Positions 10,901-17,098 of a stretch of 64,000 bases of DNA are shown piece after piece. The notes under the pieces were generated by a model that worked only from the letters and a program-made list of their open reading frames with translations, had not been told where the DNA came from and did not search any database. How positions within the stretch are numbered: the stretch's first letter is position 1; every line of letters begins with the position of its first letter. The stretch lies in contig JAGUYK010000014.1 in NCBI GenBank assembly GCA_020061355.1, positions 124,001-188,000 of the forward strand, written 5' to 3'. This stretch comes from Ignavibacteriales bacterium (GTDB taxonomy: Bacteria > Bacteroidota > Ignavibacteria > Ignavibacteriales > Melioribacteraceae). The position numbers were made by a program, and so were the translations under genes.

Positions 10901-12024
10901 TTCGTGAAGTTTAACTGTCCAGCGTTAGTTGCATTTAATCCTGTTGAGCTTAATAATACGTTGCCATGTATTGTCACTAATGAAGTGCCTAAACCAACTG
11001 TTCCTGTAGAACTCATGGCCAGAACATCTCCAGTAAAACCTGTAGTCCCTAATGTTGTAAGAGTATTTCCTGATGAAAGCACAGAAGATTTACCAGAAAC
11101 AGTTAAGGTTCCAGTTACTGCTGTTGGACCATTCAAATCCAAATTCTGAGCATTTGTATTAGAGTTTGTAACTGAAACATTTGGAAGTGTAAAAGCACCG
11201 GCAACAGTTTGAGTTGAAGCAGCTGCACCGCCTAACGAGAACGCCAAAGTTCCGTTGGTTACATTACCGCCAACGTTGTGTGTTCCACCGCCAGCTGTAT
11301 TGGTAATTGTCCAAGTATTTGTACCTAAATTTAATGTACCACCAGTAGTAAATAAACCAGTCATTGTAACAGCTGCGCCACTTTTTACCACAATAGCTAC
11401 AGCGCCTGAATTGAAATTATTAATTGTACCGCCAGTATTTGGGAATTCATCTGCTGTAGTATAAGCAGCAGTATAATTCCAGTTAACAGTACCGCTGAAT
11501 GTTAATTGTCCTGTAACTTTAGTTGTAGTATTGATAGCAGCAACAAGAATAGTACCGCCACCCACATTTACTAAGCCCGAAGAATTAGTTAGAGTACCAG
11601 AGGTAAGTGTTAAACCTCCTTTCAAATTGAAATTGCCGGAGTTAAATGTAACAGTATTGGCAAGAGCTCCAGTAACAACCTGGAAAACAGTTGTAGCTGC
11701 AATGCCTACTGTTCCGCCTGTTGCTTGGAATGTTAATTTTTTATTGACTGCTAAAGTTGCGGGTTCACCAGTACCGGTTCCATAATCAACGCCGGTAAAA
11801 GCAACAACAATCACATCATTTGCGTTAGCATATGAAATGGCATTGTTGATAGTTTTCTTTGGACCCGTAACAAAGTCATCGGGAACAGGTATCGTTGCAG
11901 AAAGACCATTACGGCCATCATTGCCGCTCGGTCCATTATTCACGTACCATGTTTGTTGTGCAAACGCCGTCGTAGCAAAGAGCACGACAAACGTCAGCAT
12001 AAAAAAGAGTTTTTTGAAATTCAT
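4978..12024 (-). CDS. Giant secreted repeat protein with dockerin-like and T9SS domains
   Basis: A 2,348-residue exported protein. Residues 1-22 are a signal peptide ending in AFAQ, then YVNNGPSGNDGRNGLS leads into a parallel beta-helix type start. Residues about 70-1,750 are a very long Gly/Thr/Asn/Ala-rich stretch of irregular repeats of the type LTVNG, GTLTV and ITGNVTN, as in adhesin-like beta-helices. Two Ig-like modules follow (about 1,875-1,970 and 1,970-2,065). Next comes a dockerin-like pair (about 2,068-2,130) with two calcium-loop candidates, DVTGNGTVAADD and DVNNDTMVGALD. A cohesin-like module (about 2,133-2,255) and a T9SS type A sorting domain (about 2,258-2,348) end the protein. 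The ATG is preceded by AGGGAG at good spacing. A role as a large surface adhesin or scaffold is inferred from architecture only. Confidence 0.85.
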   Translation of the reverse strand: MNFKKLFFMLTFVVLFATTAFAQQTWYVNNGPSGNDGRNGLSATIPVPDDFVTGPKKTINNAISYANANDVIVVAFTGVDYGTGTGEPATLAVNKKLTFQATGGTVGIAATTVFQVVTGALANTVTFNSGNFNLKGGLTLTSGTLTNSSGLVNVGGGTILVAAINTTTKVTGQLTFSGTVNWNYTAAYTTADEFPNTGGTINNFNSGAVAIVVKSGAAVTMTGLFTTGGTLNLGTNTWTITNTAGGGTHNVGGNVTNGTLAFSLGGAAASTQTVAGAFTLPNVSVTNSNTNAQNLDLNGPTAVTGTLTVSGKSSVLSSGNTLTTLGTTGFTGDVLAMSSTGTVGLGTSLVTIHGNVLLSSTGLNATNAGQLNFTNGAGLTINGNVTNSAGVVLSNAVIQDAGLISFPDQILTINGAVTLNGALSGSTTAATDYFNNGDIRFANTTTLITITGSVTNSATSTATLGAAVGVKVSDNYRVTFASTSGNVVTGGFANSTAIPAVGTGVTNANNGTILFTARAAGTVGTLASRTGAVSNTSVSTIASNGLIDFLATATGAFYGTSISQGAFGAGGDITFGNHLLDITGNITNARTVAGADITVPVGGATVTHTIGGYIHNSGLSTISIDLTGNDIVAATGRVESSSATGSVTFPNAGTGAITIGGLVVSAGTVNIPVTHDATLTINGAVNITGGTVNLLANGGDAITVTGDASFTGGTITTTGRTAWTLNSVNITVGGASANPTFATAATAFIVGVPAPIQLVNFMVGNANPTIAGALTVNSSGLAKAVEFSGGSLKIAGLLTFQAGKVNLAGAVNLIAQLAADPAFTNTAGYTTDDNARVTINATGGDPGVRGAGDFGNLEFNSQGQTTMIGTGGAGITAKGTIYLTAGPVNNSVGGQNITFDNSTTLPTIVRNAGYFLAVPTFTSNVNVTYIGGDKASGNELPVAPSTKLQNLTVATSIGNVAGKGVVTVGANTIVNGTINVYANQALLIDAVTLTMKGAAITLNGDIANEGAGLLEFGATTGTTVTGAGYLPNLQVAAGSAGNVIGGKAVINQFLGTDNMRSGDDFDPATTTAQGTLNFVAGTNDATFNLTGVAFDGSMIGNVTTNGTGNTLFLGGNFVSAGTLTHNAGTINVGAFNYEQRGAAVNLGTTANALWAGTGTFVFLQNDATTNSAFTLTANAAGSTISINTQLNNKDVTAAQDDLILAGGPLIISGNLTITDGELVLGQNLTLTGSAFTIAAAGSESGAGVLRLNAATPPMTVSFAANTNIQSLRISNDVNLTGAGATLTVTTAFTHDGGVLNFGTRNLTFQTAFTRTAGTYTATTGYMVLDANGVWTVDQGDGFSIPNLRFTSTGAANLTLSNAAGRGTITVTGAMDFQMAANTLTTNGKLAVADMATVNYQSGAISAAPAYAGGINLYIVSLAGVGIPANIWPTTANLVQTLRINSAAAGDAITLPGNRTIYGTNTLDLRVGTLTLGANTLTLVSGTTIRRRQGGSVVAGAGGLAFPADNNVNVIYEPTLATAGGDILTGIELPGEMNNLTITRAANVGNALITINSAATVNGTLTVYNNLTANSQLTAKGAVIIATDGTNTNAGAPVVTFAQASPLVFGGASGQTLDVTGGQNIAWMRLNMTGTNPVLNVTGNLTVPNAGGLLFTNGILNMGTYTLTLPRPQAAVNFNGLAYDRTAVTGTNVGHVVGKVARAANAGDGAANTNGRFEFPVGTLTGEYRPTAITFTPSYVVGNPVTIIVSHVNASPMGTVNLPLDGGNGVMIGNYPAFHWLISTTPTNLTSTQGFDIDLQANNIGYPYASDTQLRIIRRQDGSAASNGWLMQGVASNYANYQVVNGTDTLLVARTVSSQGGLISQGSLFTIGVPTRAPIFTAPAVTSITIDEATTQTVTVVADPRDVGETVTYSKVSGPAWATIAGNVVTLAPTYADGSTTPYAVVIRATDSGGASTDMTLTVTVNNVNRAPSFTATGAAVQATASVANGATYTFTYKAIDADGDNITYSFTVNPTPSVVPTIAPVLGTLTFTPAFADAGNVFTFTVTATDGSLTATTTTAITVTYASAKGDVTGNGTVAADDAAEILKYVVGLRTFTPEQMYAADVNNDTMVGALDAAWILYKVVNGSFPTAKISAAMGSVEIGQLQKETEGYLLPINLGQTTGVLSVYAELDVDANVEVLGITARAPQGWISASKIENGKVTIAMAGLEPLKDGSIAYLSLRIINKEANATIFGNANLNDGYSAALNSVTVREIPTEFALSQNYPNPFNPTTSIKFAIPENANVQLNIYNMLGQKVRTIMDGMQDAGYYTVNWDGNNDLGSKVSSGIYIYRISAGKYNATMKMNLLK

Positions 12025-12097
12025 TTTTTTCTCCCTATTGGTTGAAAAATGATGTTAGTAAAAAAGAATAAATTAATGTTACATTTGTTACACACAC

Positions 12098-12128
12098 AAA
12101 AAAACTTCGAGCGTTAACCGCCCTTAAG
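12098..12128 (-). terminator. Intrinsic terminator or attenuator in the leader of the giant gene
   Basis: On the minus strand GGGCG pairs with CGCTC (one G-U pair) around a GTTAA loop, CTT pairs with AAG at the base, and seven T follow. It lies 74 bases before the start codon of the giant gene and about 450 bases after rpiA. Its position inside the leader makes attenuation possible; it could also simply stop transcription coming from upstream. Confidence 0.65.
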
Positions 12129-12153
12129 TTGGTAAGAGTTGTGTCATCCTCAT
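12124..12153 (-). promoter_or_regulatory. Possible nine-codon leader ORF before the attenuator
   Basis: A strong Shine-Dalgarno sequence GGAGG (12,157-12,161) precedes ATG AGG ATG and an ORF reading MRMTQLLPT then TAA. The first ATG is only 3 bases from GGAGG and the second is 9 away, so the second is the better start. The stop codon overlaps the base of the terminator hairpin, the layout expected where ribosome position decides termination. No run of a single amino acid codon is present to suggest the signal. Confidence 0.4.
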
Positions 12154-12264
12154 ATACCTCCTTTTTTAGAAGATTAATAGATTTAGTGTTTTTAATTAGA
12201 ATGTTGTAAAAAGTTAAGTTCATGTTTTATATAAAGTTACCTAAATGATATATAGCATTACTTT

Positions 12265-12294
12265 AAAATAAATAAAAGAACACAGCTTTGTCAA
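12265..12294 (-). promoter_or_regulatory. Weak candidate promoter of the giant gene
   Basis: A perfect TTGACA -35 box on the minus strand (12,289-12,294) is followed 18 bases later by TATTTT. The -10 match is poor, so the call rests mainly on the -35 box and the position upstream of the leader. Confidence 0.3.
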
Positions 12295-12443
12295 CTGTTT
12301 TCTTGTTTTTAAAACTGTAAAAATTCACCAAAATCGCAATATTTGTTTCGTAATAATTTACCAACTGGCACCAAAGATAGTTAATAGCATACTTCAAGTC
12401 AATAAATTTTAAAAGAAATTTTGATCCCCAAATAGCCCACAGG

Positions 12444-12465
12444 CCTGCCTATCGGCAGACAGGTT
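12444..12465. repeat. Intergenic copy of the CTGCC-CGGCAG palindromic repeat
   Basis: CCTGCCTATCGGCAGACAGG followed by TT matches the in-gene element at 228-249 over 22 bases with about four differences. It lies about 110 bases past the rpiA stop. Confidence 0.65.
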
Positions 12466-12536
12466 GAACTGATCTAACTGACAAAAACTGATCTGTTTAA
12501 ATCCGTTTAATCTGTTAGATCTGTGTGCTATTGCAC
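12466..12536. repeat. Degenerate ATCTGTT-rich repeat tract
   Basis: Blocks resembling (A/T)ATC(T/C)GTTTAA recur about every 11-13 bases: AACTGATC, ACTGATCTGTTT, AAATCCGTTT, AATCTGTTAG, ATCTGTGTGC. It looks like a degenerate tandem or mosaic repeat downstream of rpiA. No function can be assigned. Confidence 0.45.
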
Positions 12537-12576
12537 TAACAGTTATTTTTTCAATAAGAAAAGAACAAACTCTAGA

Positions 12577-13326
12577 TCAAGAACATGATCCAGTAAAAAC
12601 TTTCATCCCATCATTCGTTGCACAGTAAACTACCGATGCAAGATTCAGGAACATCCCGTGCTCAACTATTCCTGCACGGCTATTTAAATTTTTATTCAGC
12701 TCATCAACATTTTTTATAGCACCAAAGTCCGCATCAAGAATTAAATTTCCTTCATCCGTAATAAACTCATTACCATCTTTTTCAATTCTTAATGAAACTT
12801 TAGCACCTAACGATTCTAAATATTTTTTCTCTACCTCAACCGCAAAAGGAATTACTTCCACCGGCACAGAAAATCTACTACCAAGAGTTTCACTAAGTTT
12901 AGTTTCATCTATTATAATAGATAGTTTCTTGCTATTCTGTGCAATCACTTTTTCGCGAAGCAATGCCCCCCCCCCCCCTTTAATAAGAGTGATTACTTTG
13001 GATCCTTCGCTACGCTCAGGATGACCGATGTTCACCTCATCGGCACCATCGATTGTAAGATCAATCATGCTGGATGCCGGATTCTGACTACTTGATAATT
13101 CGTTTAATGATATCAACGGGATTCCAAGCTGCTTAGCTGTTGTTTCAGTTTTAGATGACGATGCAACGCCTTTAATATCTTTCAATTCACCGCTTCTGTA
13201 TTTCTCACCGATTAGCTCTAACGCATATTGAAAAGTAGATCCCGAACCTAAGCCAATTACCATACCCGATTTAATTTCTTCCACTGATTTCTGTGCGGCG
13301 AGTTGTTTAAGTTCGTTTATCGTCAT
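12577..13326 (-). CDS. rpiA: Ribose-5-phosphate isomerase A
   Basis: Interconverts ribose 5-phosphate and ribulose 5-phosphate in the pentose phosphate pathway, in the cytoplasm. Family motifs are visible: GLGSGST near the N-terminus, DGADEV, KGGGGALLREK, IIDETK and AGIVEHGMF. I chose the ATG at 13,326; the frame also extends to a GTG at 13,338. Length (249 residues) is slightly above the usual 215-235. The excess is explained by an insertion reading GHPERSEGSK between DGADEV and the KGGGG motif, encoded by a dispersed repeat at 12,997-13,026. The KGGGGA motif itself is encoded by 13 consecutive G. Both oddities keep the frame open, so the gene appears intact as read. Confidence 0.93.
   Translation of the reverse strand: MTINELKQLAAQKSVEEIKSGMVIGLGSGSTFQYALELIGEKYRSGELKDIKGVASSSKTETTAKQLGIPLISLNELSSSQNPASSMIDLTIDGADEVNIGHPERSEGSKVITLIKGGGGALLREKVIAQNSKKLSIIIDETKLSETLGSRFSVPVEVIPFAVEVEKKYLESLGAKVSLRIEKDGNEFITDEGNLILDADFGAIKNVDELNKNLNSRAGIVEHGMFLNLASVVYCATNDGMKVFTGSCS
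12966..12978. repeat. 13-base G/C homopolymer in rpiA
   Basis: Thirteen C on the plus strand encode the four glycines of the conserved KGGGGA motif as GGG GGG GGG GGG plus the G of GCA. Such a tract is prone to polymerase slippage, and in this low-GC sequence it is unique in the window. Confidence 0.9.
12997..13026. repeat. TTCGCTACGCTCAGGATGACC element inserted in rpiA
   Basis: About 30 bases containing CCTTCGCTACGCTCAGGATG are read on the minus strand as GHPERSEGSK. RpiA proteins normally have only about four residues here between DGADEV and LIKGGGG, so roughly ten residues are extra. From general knowledge this sequence is a frequent dispersed repeat in many bacterial genomes. Confidence 0.75.
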
Positions 13327-13711
13327 GCGCTTTAACACGCAAATACTAAGCCATACAAAATAATTCGTTTTTAAGTGTATAATCGGGTTTCTGGGCGCAG
13401 TTTAATATTTACCTATGAATATTTTTCGTGGTATACGAAAATAAGTGCTCATGCCCATCAAACCTTGAAGGTCGATCACTGATATTGTGTCTTGAGACCT
13501 TCAAGGTTAGGGAGTTATAAGGAAGGGTAATAAAAGGTTATTAACCTTGTCACATAGTGACCCCCTCGGGAAAGATTTAATGAATCTCGTAACTTAGTCC
13601 ATAACCTTCAAGGTTTTTTGTGCGTCTTGTTAATAAGACACATCCTTTATATCTTTTCACCCCTGTTTGAGAAGGAAAAGATTAGAGCAAGATCAAGAAG
13701 AAAGTTAGAAA
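13327..13711. other. Divergent gap between rpiA and miaB
   Basis: No gene seen. The gap is dominated by AACCTT/AAGGTT palindromes. It also has a small dyad GTCAC-ATA-GTGAC at 13,549-13,561. Promoters for both genes must lie here but none is clear. Confidence 0.6.
13461..13615. repeat. Cluster of AACCTTCAAGGTT palindromes
   Basis: Copies lie at 13,461-13,472, 13,497-13,508 and 13,603-13,615, plus a related perfect palindrome AAGGTTATTAACCTT at 13,534-13,548. The first two are in opposite orientation. The same unit occurs at 13-63. Confidence 0.75.
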
Positions 13712-15058
13712 ATGAAGAACAAAATATATATCGAAACATACGGTTGCCAGATGAACTTTGCAGATACCGAGCTGGTTCAGGGAATCCTTAAGAACAACGG
13801 CTATAATATAAGTAAGGAAATTGATGATGCCGATGTTATCTTACTAAATACCTGCAGCGTTAGAGATAATGCCGAGCAAAGAATCTATGGCAGACTCGAT
13901 AATCTAAAAAAAATTAAAACCGATAAACCCGGGACAGTCATTGGTATATTGGGATGTATGGCAGAGAGATTACGTACATCTTTAATTGAAGAGAAAAAAA
14001 TCGTTGATGTCGTCGTGGGTCCTGATGAATATAGAAGACTTCCCGAATATCTCGATATCGCGTTCGGCGGTGAAAAAGGAATTGGTGTAAAACTCTCCCG
14101 GACAGAAACATATGACGATATTATTCCCTACCGCGAAGACGGATTGAACGCATGGATCTCGGTAATGAGAGGATGTGATAAGTTCTGCACATTTTGCGTT
14201 GTCCCTTTTACACGTGGTAGAGAGCGGAGCCGCTCGCTTAATTCGATTGTTGAAGAAGTTGAGCAGCTCTCATTACGCGGATTTAGAGAAGTAACTCTGC
14301 TCGGACAGAATGTTAATTCCTACAATGATAACGGAAACGATTTCGCCGATCTGCTTACTGCATGTGCAATAGTTGACCGTTCGATACGTGTAAGGTTTAC
14401 GACTTCACATCCGCAGGATTTATCGGATAAACTATTATATACTATTGCTGTGCATCCGAATATATGCAACTATATTCATCTTCCGGTTCAATCCGGTTCA
14501 AACAGAATTTTACATCTGATGAACAGGACATACACTATCGAACATTATCTGAATCTCATTGATAAAGCAAGAAAAATTATTCCAGGTGTTAGTTTCTCTA
14601 CTGATATTATTTCCGGATTTCCAACCGAAACGATGGAAGATCATTTGATGACACTCGATGTAATGCAGAAAGTCCGGTATGATGGTTCTTATATGTTTAA
14701 GTATTCTCCCCGTGAAGGGACAAAGGCGTATAACATGACGGATGACGTTCCGGAAGAGGTGAAAGCAAAACGGTTGAATGACATAATAGATATTCAGCAA
14801 ACCATTTCGAATGAGATTAATCAGTCGTTGATCGGTAGCGAAGAGATTGTTCTGGTTGAAGGCGATAGTAGAAAGTCCGATCAGTTTTTTGCCGGAAGGA
14901 CCGATACGAATAAGGTTGTTGTATTTCCAAAATGTGAAGATGTAAAAGAGGGTGATTACGTTAAAGTGAAGATCAACCGCGCGACCTCTGCAACATTATT
15001 CGCGGGTTATATTGAATCTGTTAAATTAAACCACATTAAATCTAGGGTAATAGCATAA
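13712..15058 (+). CDS. miaB: tRNA-2-methylthio-N6-dimethylallyladenosine synthase MiaB
   Basis: Radical SAM methylthiotransferase that adds a methylthio group to i6A37 of tRNAs reading UNN codons. The N-terminal UPF0004 domain has Cys12 (YGCQMN), Cys48 (NTCSVR) and Cys82 (LGCMAER), which hold one iron-sulphur cluster. The radical SAM triad is Cys155, Cys159 and Cys162 in GCDKFCTFC. A C-terminal TRAM domain begins near residue 375. At 448 residues the length is normal. The VVPFTRGRERSR segment after the triad is typical of MiaB rather than RimO or MtaB. It is transcribed away from rpiA and followed by a small ORF. Confidence 0.95.
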   Translation: MKNKIYIETYGCQMNFADTELVQGILKNNGYNISKEIDDADVILLNTCSVRDNAEQRIYGRLDNLKKIKTDKPGTVIGILGCMAERLRTSLIEEKKIVDVVVGPDEYRRLPEYLDIAFGGEKGIGVKLSRTETYDDIIPYREDGLNAWISVMRGCDKFCTFCVVPFTRGRERSRSLNSIVEEVEQLSLRGFREVTLLGQNVNSYNDNGNDFADLLTACAIVDRSIRVRFTTSHPQDLSDKLLYTIAVHPNICNYIHLPVQSGSNRILHLMNRTYTIEHYLNLIDKARKIIPGVSFSTDIISGFPTETMEDHLMTLDVMQKVRYDGSYMFKYSPREGTKAYNMTDDVPEEVKAKRLNDIIDIQQTISNEINQSLIGSEEIVLVEGDSRKSDQFFAGRTDTNKVVVFPKCEDVKEGDYVKVKINRATSATLFAGYIESVKLNHIKSRVIA

Positions 15059-15094
15059 TTTGAAAGTTTCATTTATGTTTCCCAATTTTAACTT

Positions 15095-15265
15095 ATGAAA
15101 AGTAAAAGAAATCGTACTAAGATCAAGATGAAAGTAATTAATTCCGAAATCGATGCGGTAAAAATGATGAGATTAATTCGGCAAAAAATCAGTTCTGAGA
15201 CAAAGGATATGAACTTTGATCAATTCTCTAAATTTATTTCAAAGAAATTACATAAGAATAATTAA
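15095..15265 (+). CDS. Small basic protein of unknown function
   Basis: A 56-residue ORF starting ATG at 15,095, 36 bases after miaB and 8 bases before the next gene, on the same strand. It is rich in Lys and Arg at the N-terminus (MKSKRNRTKIKMK) and has an amphipathic, probably helical C-terminal part ending in SKFISKKLHKNN. I do not recognise a family. The tight spacing and coding-like composition support it as a real small gene, but no clear Shine-Dalgarno is seen. Confidence 0.5.
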   Translation: MKSKRNRTKIKMKVINSEIDAVKMMRLIRQKISSETKDMNFDQFSKFISKKLHKNN

Positions 15266-15273
15266 AACAATTT

Positions 15274-15981
15274 ATGGTCTGCTTTAGTATGAATAGCATG
15301 AAAGGCATTTCTGTTTTTCTATTATTAATTTCTACACACCTTATTGCACAGGAAGTGGATATCTCATCAGCTCTCCGCCAGATTGAATCTGGCGATATTA
15401 AAACCGCAGGGATAACACTTAAGGAACTAAAATCAGAAAAACCGAATGATCCTTCTGTAATTTTTCTGGATGCTGTTCTGACTGCTAACGGCGAAGAAGC
15501 ATTAAAGAAATATTTTATTGTCTATGAAAAATTTCCGAAGAGTAAATATGCCGATGCTGCACTCAATAGAATTTTCTCTTATTACTATTCACTCGGATAC
15601 TATAAGAGAGCAGAATCATACTTAAGCAAACTGAAAACAGAATTTCCGAATTCACCTTACATAAAATCTGCTGACCGAAATATTCCCGATTCAGAAGAAG
15701 TAGTGGAACTCACACCCGAGGCAAAGATCGATCCGGCCAAATATAATTTCACAATTCAAGCCGGTGCTTTTCTAAATCTTGATAATGCTAAAAAGTTAAG
15801 CGAGCAGATTCAATCCGACGGATATTTTTCCGAAATCACTTCTAAGGAAATCGGTGGAAGCATACTGAATGTTGTTAACGTCGGTAAGTTTATAAAAGAA
15901 GTTGAAACCAAACCAGTTTTAGAATATCTCTCTCAAAAATTCAATTTAACCGGAAGAGCAATAAAAGCAGATAACAACTGA
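15274..15981 (+). CDS. Exported TPR and SPOR domain protein
   Basis: Probable periplasmic protein of up to 235 residues. An N-terminal signal peptide ends in HLIAQ. Three possible ATG starts lie at 15,274, 15,289 and 15,298; all give a usable signal. Residues about 30-145 look like TPR or YbgF-like helical repeats (KYADAALNRIF, YKRAESYLSKL). Residues about 162-235 form a SPOR-type domain (FTIQAGAFLNLDNAKKLSEQI ... NVVNVGKF), which in other proteins binds denuded septal peptidoglycan. It ends 16 bases before the convergent gmd gene with no terminator visible. Confidence 0.8.
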   Translation: MVCFSMNSMKGISVFLLLISTHLIAQEVDISSALRQIESGDIKTAGITLKELKSEKPNDPSVIFLDAVLTANGEEALKKYFIVYEKFPKSKYADAALNRIFSYYYSLGYYKRAESYLSKLKTEFPNSPYIKSADRNIPDSEEVVELTPEAKIDPAKYNFTIQAGAFLNLDNAKKLSEQIQSDGYFSEITSKEIGGSILNVVNVGKFIKEVETKPVLEYLSQKFNLTGRAIKADNN

Positions 15982-15997
15982 TAAAGTTAAAATAAAT

Positions 15998-17086
15998 CTA
16001 AATCGTTTCTTTAAAGTCAGCTTCAGTCATCAATTTCACTAGTTCAAAAAATTTTATTTTTGGGGACCAATTAAGCTCACTTTTCGCTTTCGAATAATCG
16101 CCTACCAATAAATCCACCTCTGTTGGTCTATAATACTTAGGTGAAACAACAACAACAGTTTTTCCAATAAAAATTTTGTCGATTTTAAAATTATACCTAT
16201 CCGTCATTTCTGTTTCAGATAGAGAACTAATTTTCCCGACTTCATTTTCGTTCTTTCCAACCCAATCGAGTTTAATTCCAAAGTAACTAAAAGACAATTC
16301 ACAAAATTCGCGTACAGAATGAGTCTCGCCCGTTGCAATTACGAAATCTTCCGGTTTATTGAGCTGAAGCATTCTCCACATTGCATCACAATATTCAGGA
16401 GCATAACCCCAGTCTCTTTTAGCATCGAGATTTCCTAAAATTAAATTATCCTGTTTTCCGAGAAGTATATTTGAAACAGCTCGCGTAATCTTTCGCGTCA
16501 CAAAGGTCTCACCTCTACGGGGCGATTCGTGATTGAACAATATCCCGTTGCATGCAAAAAGATTATATGCCTCACGATAATTAATAATTGTCCAATAAGC
16601 ATAAAGTTTAGCAACTCCGTAAGGTGATCGAGGGTAAAAAGAAGTTTTTTCTGTTTGCGGGATTTCCTGAACTTTACCATAAAGTTCTGAGGTGGAAGCT
16701 TGATAAAATTTGGTTTGCCTACCCAGTCCCACTTCGCGAATAGCGTCCAAGAATCTTAATGTACCAAGTGCATCAACTTGAGCAGTATAATCAGGGATTT
16801 CAAAAGAAACTTTAACATGACTTTGAGCAGCGAGATTGTAAATTTCATCCGGTTGAATTCTTTCCAATATCCTATTAAGACTGCTTGTATCGACAAGATC
16901 ACCATAATGTAAAAAGAATCTTTCGCCCGATAAAGATGGATCATTATAAAGATGATCTATTCTTGAGGTGTTAAAAGAGCTACTTTTTCGAATGATGCCA
17001 TGGACAGAATAACCCTTTTGTAATAGTAATTCAGCAAGGTAGCTACCATCCTGACCAGTAATTCCTGTAATTAGGGCTTTTTTCAT
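15998..17086 (-). CDS. gmd: GDP-mannose 4,6-dehydratase
   Basis: Converts GDP-D-mannose to GDP-4-keto-6-deoxy-D-mannose, the first step to GDP-L-fucose. An extended SDR enzyme with the NAD(P) motif [10 protein letters not shown] (residues 7-16), the STSELYGK segment that supplies the catalytic Thr/Ser and Glu, and YxxxK (YGVAK, about 155-159). [15 protein letters not shown] and the C-terminal [10 protein letters not shown] are family signatures. The length (362) is normal. It is followed upstream, 12 bases away, by GDP-fucose synthase, so the two are co-transcribed. It is the last gene of the minus-strand polysaccharide cluster. Confidence 0.95.
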   Translation of the reverse strand: MKKALITGITGQDGSYLAELLLQKGYSVHGIIRKSSSFNTSRIDHLYNDPSLSGERFFLHYGDLVDTSSLNRILERIQPDEIYNLAAQSHVKVSFEIPDYTAQVDALGTLRFLDAIREVGLGRQTKFYQASTSELYGKVQEIPQTEKTSFYPRSPYGVAKLYAYWTIINYREAYNLFACNGILFNHESPRRGETFVTRKITRAVSNILLGKQDNLILGNLDAKRDWGYAPEYCDAMWRMLQLNKPEDFVIATGETHSVREFCELSFSYFGIKLDWVGKNENEVGKISSLSETEMTDRYNFKIDKIFIGKTVVVVSPKYYRPTEVDLLVGDYSKAKSELNWSPKIKFFELVKLMTEADFKETI

Positions 17087-17098
17087 AATAATTATTAT

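Larger units (their letters stand above)
12154..12576. other. Gap between rpiA and the giant gene
   Basis: AT-rich non-coding stretch. It holds the candidate promoter and leader listed separately, one GC-rich palindromic repeat copy at 12,444-12,465 and an ATCTGTT-rich tract beside it. A 62-codon ORF across 12,035-12,223 does not look like a gene. Confidence 0.6.

Noticed and set aside
5696..11785. Several plus-strand ORFs of 69-141 codons opposite the giant gene
   Set aside because: They are rich in Val, Pro and Ala as expected from the antisense of Gly/Thr/Asn repeats, and lack ribosome sites and family motifs.
12035..12223. 62-codon minus-strand ORF upstream of the giant gene
   Set aside because: It runs through the terminator hairpin and the strong ribosome site, has no family-like sequence and starts without a ribosome site.
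13549..13561. GTCAC-ATA-GTGAC dyad upstream of miaB as a CRP/FNR-type operator
   Set aside because: Arms are only five bases, spacing does not fit CRP or FNR sites, and the region is full of other palindromes.
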